A stretch of 16,214 nt of DNA, from the NCBI GenBank assembly GCA_034003585.1, contig JAVEYH010000079.1, positions 1-16,214 of the forward strand. Direction: 5' to 3'. This document shows, piece by piece, positions 1-6,608 of the stretch. Position 1 is the first letter of the stretch. Every line of letters starts with the position of its first letter. Source of the DNA: JAPXSY01 sp034003585. Its GTDB lineage: Bacteria > Verrucomicrobiota > Kiritimatiellia > RFP12 > UBA1067. The position numbers and the translations under genes are program-made. A model generated the notes under the pieces. It made no database searches and had not been told where the DNA came from. It saw only the letters and a program-made list of their open reading frames with translations.

Positions 1-23
1 GCGACTGAGAATCGTGAACGGCA

Positions 24-824
24 TCAGCCGCAGAGCAGGTCCGGCAGCAGGCCGACGTGGTCCAGCACATGGTTGGGGCGGTAGCCGTAGCGGGCGAGGT
101 CCTCGCGCTGCGTGACGCCGGAGAGCACCAGGACCGTTTGCATGCCGGCCTCGATTCCCGAGAGGATGTCGGTGTCCATGCGGTCCCCGACGATCAGGGC
201 GGATTCACGCTGACACCCCAAGAGGCCGAGCGCCGAGCGCATCATCAGCGGGTTGGGTTTGCCGACGAAATAGGCTTTCACGCCGGTGGCCAGTTCGATC
301 GGGGCCACCAGCGCGCCGCAGGCCGGGATGATGCCATGTTCGGCCGGCCCGGTCAGATCGGGGTTGGTGCCGATCAGCTTGGCGCCCTTGCGCACGAGCG
401 AGACGGATTTCTTGATGGTCTCATAGGTGTACATGGGGGTTTCGCCCACCACCACGTAGTCGGGGTTGACGTCGTTGATGGAGAAGCCCGCCTCGTAGAG
501 CGCGTGGATCAGGCCGGGCTGGCCGATCACATACGCGCTGCCGCCCGGCGTCTGGGAGGCGAGGAAGGCGGCGGTCGCCATGGCGCTCGTGTAGAAGTGC
601 GGCTCACCGATCTGAATACCCAGGCGCGAGAGCTTCTCGCTGAGTTCCCGCGGTGAACGCTCGCTGCTGTTGGTCAGGAACAGGAACGGGGTTTCGGATT
701 GGCGCAGCCAGTCGATGAACGGCCGCGTGCCGGGCAACAGCGCGTTTCCGTGGTAGATCACGCCGTCCATGTCGCAGATGATGCCGCGGGCGCCGGACGG
801 GGATGCGGAGGGATTGGGGGTCAT
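24..824 (-). CDS. NagD-type HAD-superfamily sugar/nucleotide phosphatase (HAD-IIA)
   Basis: This 266-residue cytosolic protein is a HAD hydrolase of subclass IIA (NagD/AraL/PNPase-like). Such enzymes remove phosphate from small molecules through an aspartyl-phosphate intermediate. All four HAD motifs are visible. Motif I is DMDGVIY with nucleophile D18 and acid/base D20, motif II is LTNSS with T51, motif III is the lysine of GKPNP (K189), and motif IV is GDRMDTD with D214 and D219. The large insert between motifs II and III is the C2-type cap that sets the substrate. The length is normal for the family. The ATG at 824 is preceded by CAGGAG (minus strand, 830-835) at 5 nt spacing. The start overlaps the stop of mtnN by 4 nt (ATGA), so the two are probably translationally coupled. 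The family call is secure. The substrate cannot be read from sequence, and a link to nucleoside or ribose-phosphate salvage is only suggested by the neighbour. Confidence 0.93.
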   Translation of the reverse strand: MTPNPSASPSGARGIICDMDGVIYHGNALLPGTRPFIDWLRQSETPFLFLTNSSERSPRELSEKLSRLGIQIGEPHFYTSAMATAAFLASQTPGGSAYVIGQPGLIHALYEAGFSINDVNPDYVVVGETPMYTYETIKKSVSLVRKGAKLIGTNPDLTGPAEHGIIPACGALVAPIELATGVKAYFVGKPNPLMMRSALGLLGCQRESALIVGDRMDTDILSGIEAGMQTVLVLSGVTQREDLARYGYRPNHVLDHVGLLPDLLCG

Positions 825-1552
825 AGGGACTCCTGAAGGGCAAGGCGGTTGACCAGGTTTCGGCAGAGATCCGCGGAGAGGGCGGAGGCACGCGTGAGGA
901 ACGCCTGAAAATCCGGCGCGTTCCCGCCCTGTTCCGGCAAATCACTCAATACGCGCAGGATCAGGAACGGCACGTTGAACCGGGTGCAGGCATGGGCGAT
1001 GGCGCCGCCCTCCATGTCCACGCAACGGACCGCGTCACCGAAATGGCGGCGGATCCGTTCGATCTGCTCCCGCTGGTGGATGAAGGCGTCCGAAGAGCCG
1101 AGCAACCCGTGGTGACAGGTCACTGTCGGGGCGTATCCGTCCAGCACGGCGCGCAAATGCGTGAGCAGGCGTAGAGAGGCGTTGAACCGTGGGGCGCTGC
1201 CCATCATCTGGCCGTATTCGAAGCCGAGCGGGGTGATGTCCACGTCCGTGTAGGCGACCTGTTCCGGCACCGCGAGATCGAGAATCCTCTGGCCGGCCCC
1301 CAATCCGCCCGCGCAACCGGTATTGATCACGCAGCCGGGATTGAAATCCGACAGCAGAAGGGTTAAGGTACAGGCCGCGTTGACCTTGCCGACCCCGGAT
1401 TGGGTGATGACCAGATCCTGGCCGTTGTGCCGGGCGTGGTAAAGCGGCGTATTGAAATGCGTGCGCGCATCATGTGCGGGGAACCGGACCAGGAGCGCGT
1501 CCAACTCCTCCCGCATGGCGGCCACCAGGGCGATCGGTTTTTGCATGCGCAT
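821..1552 (-). CDS. mtnN: 5'-methylthioadenosine/S-adenosylhomocysteine nucleosidase
   Basis: The enzyme cleaves the glycosidic bond of methylthioadenosine, S-adenosylhomocysteine and often 5'-deoxyadenosine, releasing adenine. It clears inhibitory by-products of SAM reactions. The protein aligns by eye with E. coli MtnN along its whole length. AAMREEL carries the equivalent of Glu12, INTGCAGGL is the ribose/base site signature, SSDAFI carries the Phe151 equivalent, VDMEGGAIAH the Glu174 equivalent, and LSD the catalytic Asp197 equivalent. From ATG 1552 it is 243 residues, close to the usual 230-240. ATG 1546 is equally plausible. The longer open frame to 1642 adds about 30 arginine-rich residues and runs into the intergenic repeat, so I rejected it. 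No Shine-Dalgarno is visible before either start. A TTGACA sits 24 nt upstream, so the message may be nearly leaderless. The HAD gene follows with a 4-nt overlap. Futalosine hydrolase (MqnB) is a related alternative but fits the motifs less well. Confidence 0.93.
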   Translation of the reverse strand: MRMQKPIALVAAMREELDALLVRFPAHDARTHFNTPLYHARHNGQDLVITQSGVGKVNAACTLTLLLSDFNPGCVINTGCAGGLGAGQRILDLAVPEQVAYTDVDITPLGFEYGQMMGSAPRFNASLRLLTHLRAVLDGYAPTVTCHHGLLGSSDAFIHQREQIERIRRHFGDAVRCVDMEGGAIAHACTRFNVPFLILRVLSDLPEQGGNAPDFQAFLTRASALSADLCRNLVNRLALQESL

Positions 1553-1553
1553 C

Positions 1554-1582
1554 AGTTTCGTATGATTTGGAGAAGGTGTCAA
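1554..1582 (-). promoter_or_regulatory. candidate mtnN promoter
   Basis: On the minus strand a perfect -35 hexamer TTGACA (plus 1577-1582) is followed after 17 nt by GAAACT (1554-1559), which matches only three of six -10 bases. Transcription would begin at or within a few bases of the mtnN start. The -10 is weak, so this is tentative. Confidence 0.3.
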
Positions 1583-1629
1583 CCGTTTGCGGGTTTCGCC
1601 GGCGATTCTAACTCTGTGGCGATCGAGTC

Positions 1630-1734
1630 TTCGGGTCGGCATCGGTATCGCTATCGGGATCGAAATCGATGAAATGCGTCGGGATTCGATAGTGATTCCG
1701 ATAGCGATACCGATGCCGATCCCGACGCCGATGG
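1630..1734. repeat. hexamer-built long inverted repeat (ATCGNN / CGATNN)
   Basis: The left arm holds five in-phase ATCGNN hexamers (1641-1670) preceded by GTCGGC. The right arm holds eight in-phase units of the form YGAYNN (1687-1734). The arms are reverse complements: 1636-1657 pairs perfectly with 1698-1719 over 22 bp. Further pairing runs inward (1659-1661 with 1694-1696, and 1665-1669 with 1686-1690), leaving a loop of about 16 nt. The structure lies in the 319-nt gap between the divergent mtnN and response regulator genes, upstream of both candidate promoters. It is not followed by a T-tract, so it does not look like an intrinsic terminator. The rest of the gap (1735-1871) holds a 7-bp hairpin at 1733-1750, GGTTTTG/CAAAACC with a 4-nt loop, and the promoter described separately. 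No gene is supported in this gap. Confidence 0.85.
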
Positions 1735-1833
1735 TTTTGTCTCCAAAACCAGGATTGCCGGCCGCAACGCAACGAAAACCTCCTCGGTTCGCTTCAGGCT
1801 GAAAAAGGGGGGCAGCCCATGGCCCTTATCCCC

Positions 1834-1862
1834 TTGAAACCGTTACGGATACGGGATAAACT
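1834..1862 (+). promoter_or_regulatory. candidate sigma-70-type promoter of the response regulator operon
   Basis: TTGAAA (1834-1839, five of six consensus bases) is followed after 17 nt by TAAACT (1857-1862, four of six). The predicted transcription start is near 1869, about three bases before the ATG at 1872. No Shine-Dalgarno is visible there, which agrees with a leaderless or nearly leaderless message. This is an inference from spacing and sequence only. Confidence 0.4.
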
Positions 1863-1871
1863 GTTCTGCAT

Positions 1872-2654
1872 ATGGAAACGAACAAACGGAAACTGTTGCT
1901 GGTGGATGACGATCCGAGTCTGCTCGAGACGTTGGGTGACTTTCTGATGTTTGAGGGGTATGAGGTGCTGTGTGCGGCCAGCGGGGAGGATGCGCTGGTC
2001 AAAATGCGGGCGTTCCAGCCCGACCTCATCATTCTCGACATGGGCATGCCGGGGATGGGCGGCACAGGATTTCTCGACCGGATCACCCAGCCGGACGGCG
2101 TGCCGCTCTATCCGGTGCTGGTGTTGACGGCGCGCGCGTCGATGGCGGAGTATTTCGCCGACAAACAGATCTCGGGATTCATTGCGAAACCGTGCGATCC
2201 GCCCGATCTGCTGATGGAGGTCAGCCGGATCCTCTTCATGAGTCCGGCGGACAGCCGGCATGCGGCTTCCCCGCGGCTGGTGCGCCGGCTGGTGGTCGGC
2301 GAAGGGGATGCCGCCTTGCGCGAGACGCTGCGCCGGGAGTTCACGCTCGCCGGATTCGAGGTGGAGGCCTGCGCCACCGGGCCGGAAACGCTTGAGGCGT
2401 GTGTCACGCTCAAACCCCATGCGGTGGTGATGCGGCTGGAACTCGTGGGGATGAGTGCGGACGAGGTGATCGGCATGCTGCACCGGTTGCCGACTGCGCG
2501 GGGGATCCGGGCGGTGGTCTACGGGATGGACCTTCCCGAGGCGAATCTCGAGCATGTGGCGAATCTGGACATCCCGCAGAGCGGTATGGTCAAAGACCTG
2601 ACCGTGAACACGATTATTGACCGGACCATGGCCGTCACCGGCGGCGCCGCCTGA
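1872..2654 (+). CDS. two-receiver response regulator with degenerate second receiver, no output domain
   Basis: This 260-residue cytosolic protein opens with a complete CheY-type receiver (about residues 7-122): acidic pocket D12/D13, phospho-acceptor D56 in IILDMGMPG, switch T86 and K106 in IAKP. A second receiver-like repeat follows (about 138-255). There the acidic pair is G143/E144 and the acceptor position is R188 in VVMRLELVG. Only the lysine (K241) is kept, so it cannot be phosphorylated in the usual way and is probably a pseudo-receiver for protein contacts. No DNA-binding, GGDEF, HD-GYP or kinase domain is present, and no histidine kinase lies nearby. It is the first gene of a likely operon, with nrdR 29 nt downstream. 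The start has no clear Shine-Dalgarno but is the only ATG that fits the receiver N-terminus. The partner kinase and the regulated process are unknown. Confidence 0.9.
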   Translation: METNKRKLLLVDDDPSLLETLGDFLMFEGYEVLCAASGEDALVKMRAFQPDLIILDMGMPGMGGTGFLDRITQPDGVPLYPVLVLTARASMAEYFADKQISGFIAKPCDPPDLLMEVSRILFMSPADSRHAASPRLVRRLVVGEGDAALRETLRREFTLAGFEVEACATGPETLEACVTLKPHAVVMRLELVGMSADEVIGMLHRLPTARGIRAVVYGMDLPEANLEHVANLDIPQSGMVKDLTVNTIIDRTMAVTGGAA

Positions 2655-2683
2655 CAAAGCGGGAAGGCGGAGAGGGAGGTTTG

Positions 2684-3130
2684 ATGCGTTGTCCCAAATG
2701 CGGGCATCTGGACGATAAGGTGTTGGACAGCCGGGCGGCGCGCGAAGGCGCGTCGATCCGGCGGCGCCGGCAGTGTCTGGCGTGCGAACACCGGTTCACC
2801 ACGTATGAGGAGATCGTCAAAGACGAACTGCGGGTGATCAAGCGGGACGGCCGCCGGGAGGAGTTCAGCCGGCTGAAACTGGAACGCGGGGTGATGCGGG
2901 CGTGTGAGAAGCGGCCCATCAGCGCGGATCAAATCCACGATTTGGTGGACGAGATCATCGAGGGGTTCGAGGGCGAGAGCGAGGTGGCCTCGGAACGGAT
3001 CGGGCAGGCGGTGATGACGAAGCTGCACAAGCTGGATGAGGTGGCGTATATCCGTTTCGCCTCGGTCTACCGGCGTTTTGCGGATGTAAACCAGTTTCTC
3101 AAGGCGGTTCAGGACATGGTCCAGTCGTGA
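2684..3130 (+). CDS. nrdR: transcriptional repressor NrdR
   Basis: NrdR is a nucleotide-sensing repressor that binds NrdR boxes upstream of ribonucleotide reductase genes. The protein is 148 residues, the usual family length. It starts with the zinc ribbon (C3, C6, C31, C34 in CPKC and CLAC), including the RRRRQC run typical of the DNA-binding part. An ATP-cone follows from about residue 48 (VIKRDGR, then the EFSRLKLERGV segment), and the protein ends with the conserved YIRFASVYR stretch. I chose ATG 2684 over the TTG at 2681 because it gives the canonical MRCPKCG start. GGGAGG (2674-2679) lies 4 nt upstream. The stop overlaps the next gene by 4 nt. No ribonucleotide reductase gene is in the window, so its targets lie elsewhere. 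Confidence 0.97.
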   Translation: MRCPKCGHLDDKVLDSRAAREGASIRRRRQCLACEHRFTTYEEIVKDELRVIKRDGRREEFSRLKLERGVMRACEKRPISADQIHDLVDEIIEGFEGESEVASERIGQAVMTKLHKLDEVAYIRFASVYRRFADVNQFLKAVQDMVQS

Positions 3131-3459
3131 GTGTTTCGGGCATGCTGAAATTAACCGTGTATATTCCGGAGACGCATCTGGAGCCGGTGAAAGCGGCGCT
3201 CTTCGCCGCCGGAGCGGGACGTTACGCCGCATATGACCAATGCTGCTGGCAGGTGTTGGGCGAGGGGCAGTTCCGCCCGCTTGCGGGCAGTTCGCCGCAC
3301 ATCGGGCAAGTGGGCGACGTGGCGCGCGTGGCCGAATACCGGGTGGAGATGCTCTGCGCGGAGGCGGAGCGTGCGGCGGTCACGGCGGCGTTGCGTGCCG
3401 CGCATCCGTATGAGGAGCCGGCCTTTGATTTTGTGCGGCTCTGCGTGGCGTCCGGATGA
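3127..3459 (+). CDS. stand-alone NIF3/YqfO-type small protein (COG3323-like)
   Basis: This 110-residue protein matches the small alpha/beta domain that is inserted in some NIF3-family proteins (YqfO) and also occurs alone. Hallmarks are VYIPETHLEPVKAALFAAGAG near the N-terminus, a cysteine-containing YDQCCWQ, then GEGQFRPL, VAEYRVEM and HPYEEPAFD near the C-terminus. The fold is related to CutA/PII-like domains. The biochemical role is not established, and ligand or metal binding is only a family-level guess. The start is a GTG that overlaps the nrdR stop (GTGA), suggesting translational coupling. An ATG at 3142 would remove five residues and is a possible alternative. Neither start has a strong ribosome binding site. 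The acyl-CoA synthetase gene begins 9 nt after the stop. Confidence 0.85.
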   Translation: MSVSGMLKLTVYIPETHLEPVKAALFAAGAGRYAAYDQCCWQVLGEGQFRPLAGSSPHIGQVGDVARVAEYRVEMLCAEAERAAVTAALRAAHPYEEPAFDFVRLCVASG

Positions 3460-3468
3460 AGGGGCGGC

Positions 3469-5199
3469 ATGACTATTCGCGAGTATTTGGATGAGGCGGT
3501 CCGCGCGGTGCCGGATGCTCCGGCGCAGCGGTTCTGCCTGCGGGAGGTGTGGGTCACGCGCACCTATGCGGAGCTGTACGAACGGGTCGTCCGTGCGGTG
3601 GCGATCCTGCGCCGGCTCCAGATCACGCCGGGAGAGCACCATGTGGGGCTGATGCTCGAGAACAGTCCGGAATGGCAGGAGATCTATCTGGCGCTGGCCT
3701 GTGTGGGGGTGGCGGTGGTTCCGCTGGATCCCAAGCTGCGGCCGCAGGAGGCGGCCCACATCTTGCGCGACTCGGAAGCGGTTGCGCTGTTTGCCGGGTC
3801 CCGGCTCGGTGCGGTGCTGGGCGAGGCGGTCGGTTCTGTGCCGGACCTGCGGGCCTGCGTGTGGGTGGGGGAGGACGGTGCGCCGGAACCGCTTCCGTCG
3901 CTGGCGGGCGTCGCGTGTTACGGATATGAGGCGCTGCGGGCCGAAACGGCGGCGGAGGCGGACGCGGCGCGCGCCTGGTTTGAGGAGGCCCGGCCGGCCG
4001 CGGATACGGTGGCGTCGATCATCTACACCTCGGGTACCACGGGCAAACCCAAAGGGGCCATGCTCACGCACGGGAATTTCACATCGAATGTGGCTGACAC
4101 CTGTGAGCGGGTAGGGTTTCGGGGGACGGACAATTTCCTGAACGTGCTGCCGCTGTTCCACGCTTTTTCCTTCACGGCCAATTTCATGCTGCCGCTGGCT
4201 GTGAAGGCTTGCTGCAGTTTCGTGCGCTCGCTGCGGACGGTTTCCGAGGATATGCTGGTTTTGCGGCCGACCGTGATGTTGGCGGTGCCGCTGATGGCGG
4301 AGAAACTCTATGCGCGGATCGCGGAGCGGCTCCGGAAAAACCTGATTGCCCGCGGCCTGCTGGGCATGGGGCTGAAAAAGCTGGTCAGCAAAAAGGTGAT
4401 CGAATCCTTCGGGGGCCGCCTGCGTCTGCTGGGCATCGGCGGCGCGCCGACACCGGTGGCGGTGATCAACGGGTTTCGGGATGTGGGGATCACGGTGTTG
4501 GAGGGGTACGGGCTGACCGAATGTTCGCCGGGGGTCGCGTATCCGAGCCCCGACGCGTACCGGCCCGGAACGGTCGGGCGTGTGCTTTCCGGCATGCGGT
4601 ACAAGTTGGCCGATGCGGATGAGACGGGCGCGGGCGAGTTGTGCGTCAAAGGCCCGAATGTGATGAAGGGGTACTACAAAAACCCCGAGGCCACCGCTGA
4701 AGTGTTTGATGACGAAGGGTTTTTCCACACCGGGGATCTGGTGCGCCTTGATGAGCGGCAGAACCTGACGATCTGCGGCAGGAAGAAAGCTTTGATCGTC
4801 AATCGCGAGGGGAAAAACATTTACCCGGAGGAGATCGAACAGATCATCGAACAGTGTCCCGGGGTCAGGGATGTGGTGGTGCTCGGATACACGGACGGGA
4901 GCGACAGCGGCGAACGCGTGGGGGTGATCGCGGTGCCCGATATGGAGAAGCTCGCGTCCGCCCGTCCGGGAATCGCCGGTTCCGAGGCGGAGGCGGCGTC
5001 TTTTTTGCGGGAGCGGATAGCCGAGTTTTGCCGGCAGCGGATTTCGGACTACAAGATGCCGCGCAAAATCGTGATCCGCACAGAACCGCTGGAACGCACG
5101 TCCACGATGAAGGTCCGCCGGGCGGTTTATGCCGGCACACTCGATGAGGCGGCTGCACCGGTGACGGCAGAAGCCGACGACGCGGATACGATGCTCTGA
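3469..5199 (+). CDS. long-chain acyl-CoA synthetase (AMP-forming, FadD/ANL family)
   Basis: The enzyme activates a carboxylic acid, probably a fatty acid, with ATP to an acyl-adenylate and then transfers the acyl group to CoA at the cytosolic membrane face. The ANL core motifs appear in order: YTSGTTGKPKG (about 186-196, phosphate loop), GYGLTECSP (346-354, adenine/substrate site), TGDLV (421-425, ribose-binding Asp423) and GRKKALIV (from 437, hinge). The C-terminal catalytic lysine is probably in TSTMKVRR. At 576 residues it has the normal length of the long-chain branch. A peptide-carrier domain is absent, so a peptide synthetase module is unlikely. The start has a purine-rich AAGGGGCGG just upstream and lies 9 nt after the YqfO-like gene, so it is probably the last gene of the operon. 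The last 73 nt overlap the end of the opposing GT87 gene. Chain-length preference cannot be read from sequence. Confidence 0.93.
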   Translation: MTIREYLDEAVRAVPDAPAQRFCLREVWVTRTYAELYERVVRAVAILRRLQITPGEHHVGLMLENSPEWQEIYLALACVGVAVVPLDPKLRPQEAAHILRDSEAVALFAGSRLGAVLGEAVGSVPDLRACVWVGEDGAPEPLPSLAGVACYGYEALRAETAAEADAARAWFEEARPAADTVASIIYTSGTTGKPKGAMLTHGNFTSNVADTCERVGFRGTDNFLNVLPLFHAFSFTANFMLPLAVKACCSFVRSLRTVSEDMLVLRPTVMLAVPLMAEKLYARIAERLRKNLIARGLLGMGLKKLVSKKVIESFGGRLRLLGIGGAPTPVAVINGFRDVGITVLEGYGLTECSPGVAYPSPDAYRPGTVGRVLSGMRYKLADADETGAGELCVKGPNVMKGYYKNPEATAEVFDDEGFFHTGDLVRLDERQNLTICGRKKALIVNREGKNIYPEEIEQIIEQCPGVRDVVVLGYTDGSDSGERVGVIAVPDMEKLASARPGIAGSEAEAASFLRERIAEFCRQRISDYKMPRKIVIRTEPLERTSTMKVRRAVYAGTLDEAAAPVTAEADDADTML

Positions 5200-6608
5200 C
5201 GCCAACGCCAAAGCACGCCGAGGGAGAAAAGCGTCAGCCCCGCAACCCGCACCGGTATCCCGTACCATCCGTGCACAAGCCCGAGCAGGTTCTGCTGTGA
5301 GGCGAGCGCGACCAGCAGCAGGACGCCAAGCCACACGCTCCGGTGACGGAGGACAATCGGGATGCCCAGCACAACCGGCAGCAGGTAATAAATGTCCGCA
5401 TAGGCCGCGCGGTAAGGAATGGCGTATTCGACCAGATTCACGGCCACAATCCCCGCGTAGGCGAGATAGGCGAACGGCCAAGGCGTGCGGGTCCGGGGGG
5501 CGGACCGGGTGGTGAGTGCGGCGAGGATGAGCGCGACAGCCATGCCGACGCAGACAAGCTTGGCCAGGAAAAGCACGCTTGTGACCGGAATCGAACGGCT
5601 GTCAAGCAGCGGTTTGGAGAGGCGCACCATCCCTGCGGCGGTGCTGTTTACGGACGGCAACGGCGCCAATAGTTGTTTCCGCGAATGCTCGAAATCCTGA
5701 ATCGGCGAGGGATCACGTTGGCGGAGCAAGTCGGCAAAATGATCCGTCTCAAAATCGGTTGAAGCCTTTTCATATTTCCCGGAAATCCAGATGAACTGGC
5801 GCCAGCCCTCAACCCCGAACACGGCTAGCGAGGCTCCCCCCATGAGAAGACACGCGCAAACTATGCCCGCCAGCATGCGCCAGCGGCGCTGCAAAGCGAA
5901 CGGCAGTGCGAGAAACGCGATGGTGGGGCGGATGGCGACGGTCAGTCCGAGAAGGAGTCCCGACAGAAAAGGACGGTTCGACTTGATGTGAGCGGCCAGA
6001 GAGCTGGCGATCAGCAGGCAGGTGAACACGTAGTATTGTCCCCGTTCGACGTGCAGCCGCCAAAAAGGGGCACCCGCCACAAAGAAAAGAGCCAGGGCAA
6101 GGGTCACCGCCCGATCCGTATTCCCCGGGATCAGACGGGTCATCAGATAAAGGAGGGTCAGGAAGGCCAGCCATTCGAGCGCGCCGCTCACATATCGCGC
6201 CGTTGTGAAATCGAGCCAGGTGAACGGCAGATAAAGCAATAACAGGCAGGGTGAATTGCATCCGACACCGGGCGGGCGCGGGACCCCGTTGAAGTGGGTT
6301 TCATGAAACGCTTTGCCGATGCCGTTCAACCACCAGTCTGCCGTGGCGTGGTAGGGTTCCATGCCCAACAATCCGAATTTCGCGCCGACGTAGCGTTGCA
6401 GGAAATCAATGCCTTCGTATTGTCGCAGATCGATGACCGAAACCGCGAGACTTGCCGCCAAAACGAACAGTGAGGACAGGAAAAAAACGCGAAGCCAAAA
6501 AGGGAGAGGGGTCAACCGGAAACCGAATACGGTGGCGCACAAAGAGTCCGTCCTATCCCATCGCGGGGCCGGAAGGGAAGAACGCTCGGGGCATACGTCT
6601 GTGTTCAC
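5127..6608 (-). CDS. GT87/DUF2029-type polytopic membrane glycosyltransferase
   Basis: This 493-residue integral membrane protein has about ten hydrophobic segments after a polar N-terminus of roughly 35 residues. Its pattern fits the GT-C-fold family GT87 (DUF2029), which includes mycobacterial polyprenyl-phosphate-mannose-dependent transferases. The first extracytoplasmic loop starts with GIDF (D68), matching the catalytic acid position of the family, followed by a YVGAKFGLLGMEPY-type stretch. An RGQYYVF segment (189-195) corresponds to the family GQ-N region, and AIRPT (225-229) to its AI-K-P motif. It would move a sugar from a lipid carrier onto a surface glycan. The start is GTG at 6608, overlapping the GT2 stop by 4 nt (GTGA), with AGGGAGGG (minus, 6613-6620) 4 nt before it. 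It is the last gene of its operon. Its 3' end overlaps the acyl-CoA synthetase gene. The family call is probable; substrate and acceptor are unknown. Confidence 0.75.
   Translation of the reverse strand: MNTDVCPERSSLPAPRWDRTDSLCATVFGFRLTPLPFWLRVFFLSSLFVLAASLAVSVIDLRQYEGIDFLQRYVGAKFGLLGMEPYHATADWWLNGIGKAFHETHFNGVPRPPGVGCNSPCLLLLYLPFTWLDFTTARYVSGALEWLAFLTLLYLMTRLIPGNTDRAVTLALALFFVAGAPFWRLHVERGQYYVFTCLLIASSLAAHIKSNRPFLSGLLLGLTVAIRPTIAFLALPFALQRRWRMLAGIVCACLLMGGASLAVFGVEGWRQFIWISGKYEKASTDFETDHFADLLRQRDPSPIQDFEHSRKQLLAPLPSVNSTAAGMVRLSKPLLDSRSIPVTSVLFLAKLVCVGMAVALILAALTTRSAPRTRTPWPFAYLAYAGIVAVNLVEYAIPYRAAYADIYYLLPVVLGIPIVLRHRSVWLGVLLLVALASQQNLLGLVHGWYGIPVRVAGLTLFSLGVLWRWRQSIVSASSASAVTGAAASSSVPA

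Noticed and set aside
1553..1642. N-terminal extension of mtnN to 1642
   Set aside because: It adds Arg-rich residues absent from the family and enters the hexamer repeat.
1630..1734. CRISPR array or intrinsic terminator
   Set aside because: The units are 6 bp with no spacers, and there is no T-tract after the stem on either strand.
1733..1790. tRNA-Trp-like segment (GTCTCCAAAACC followed later by GGTTCG)
   Set aside because: The anticodon-like loop has no proper 5-bp stem, the T-loop-like part is about 40 nt away, and no acceptor stem or D-arm can be formed. It is better read as a small GGTTTTG/CAAAACC hairpin.
5100..5130. Altered A10 lysine region of the acyl-CoA synthetase as a sign of inactivity
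   Set aside because: TSTMKVRR keeps the lysine, and a residue other than Gly before it is, as I recall, common in long-chain branches.
3151..5481. 776-codon open frame on the minus strand opposite the acyl-CoA synthetase and neighbours
   Set aside because: Its product is rich in Arg, His and Pro with no domain motif, and it is a by-product of GC-biased codons of the well-supported plus-strand genes.
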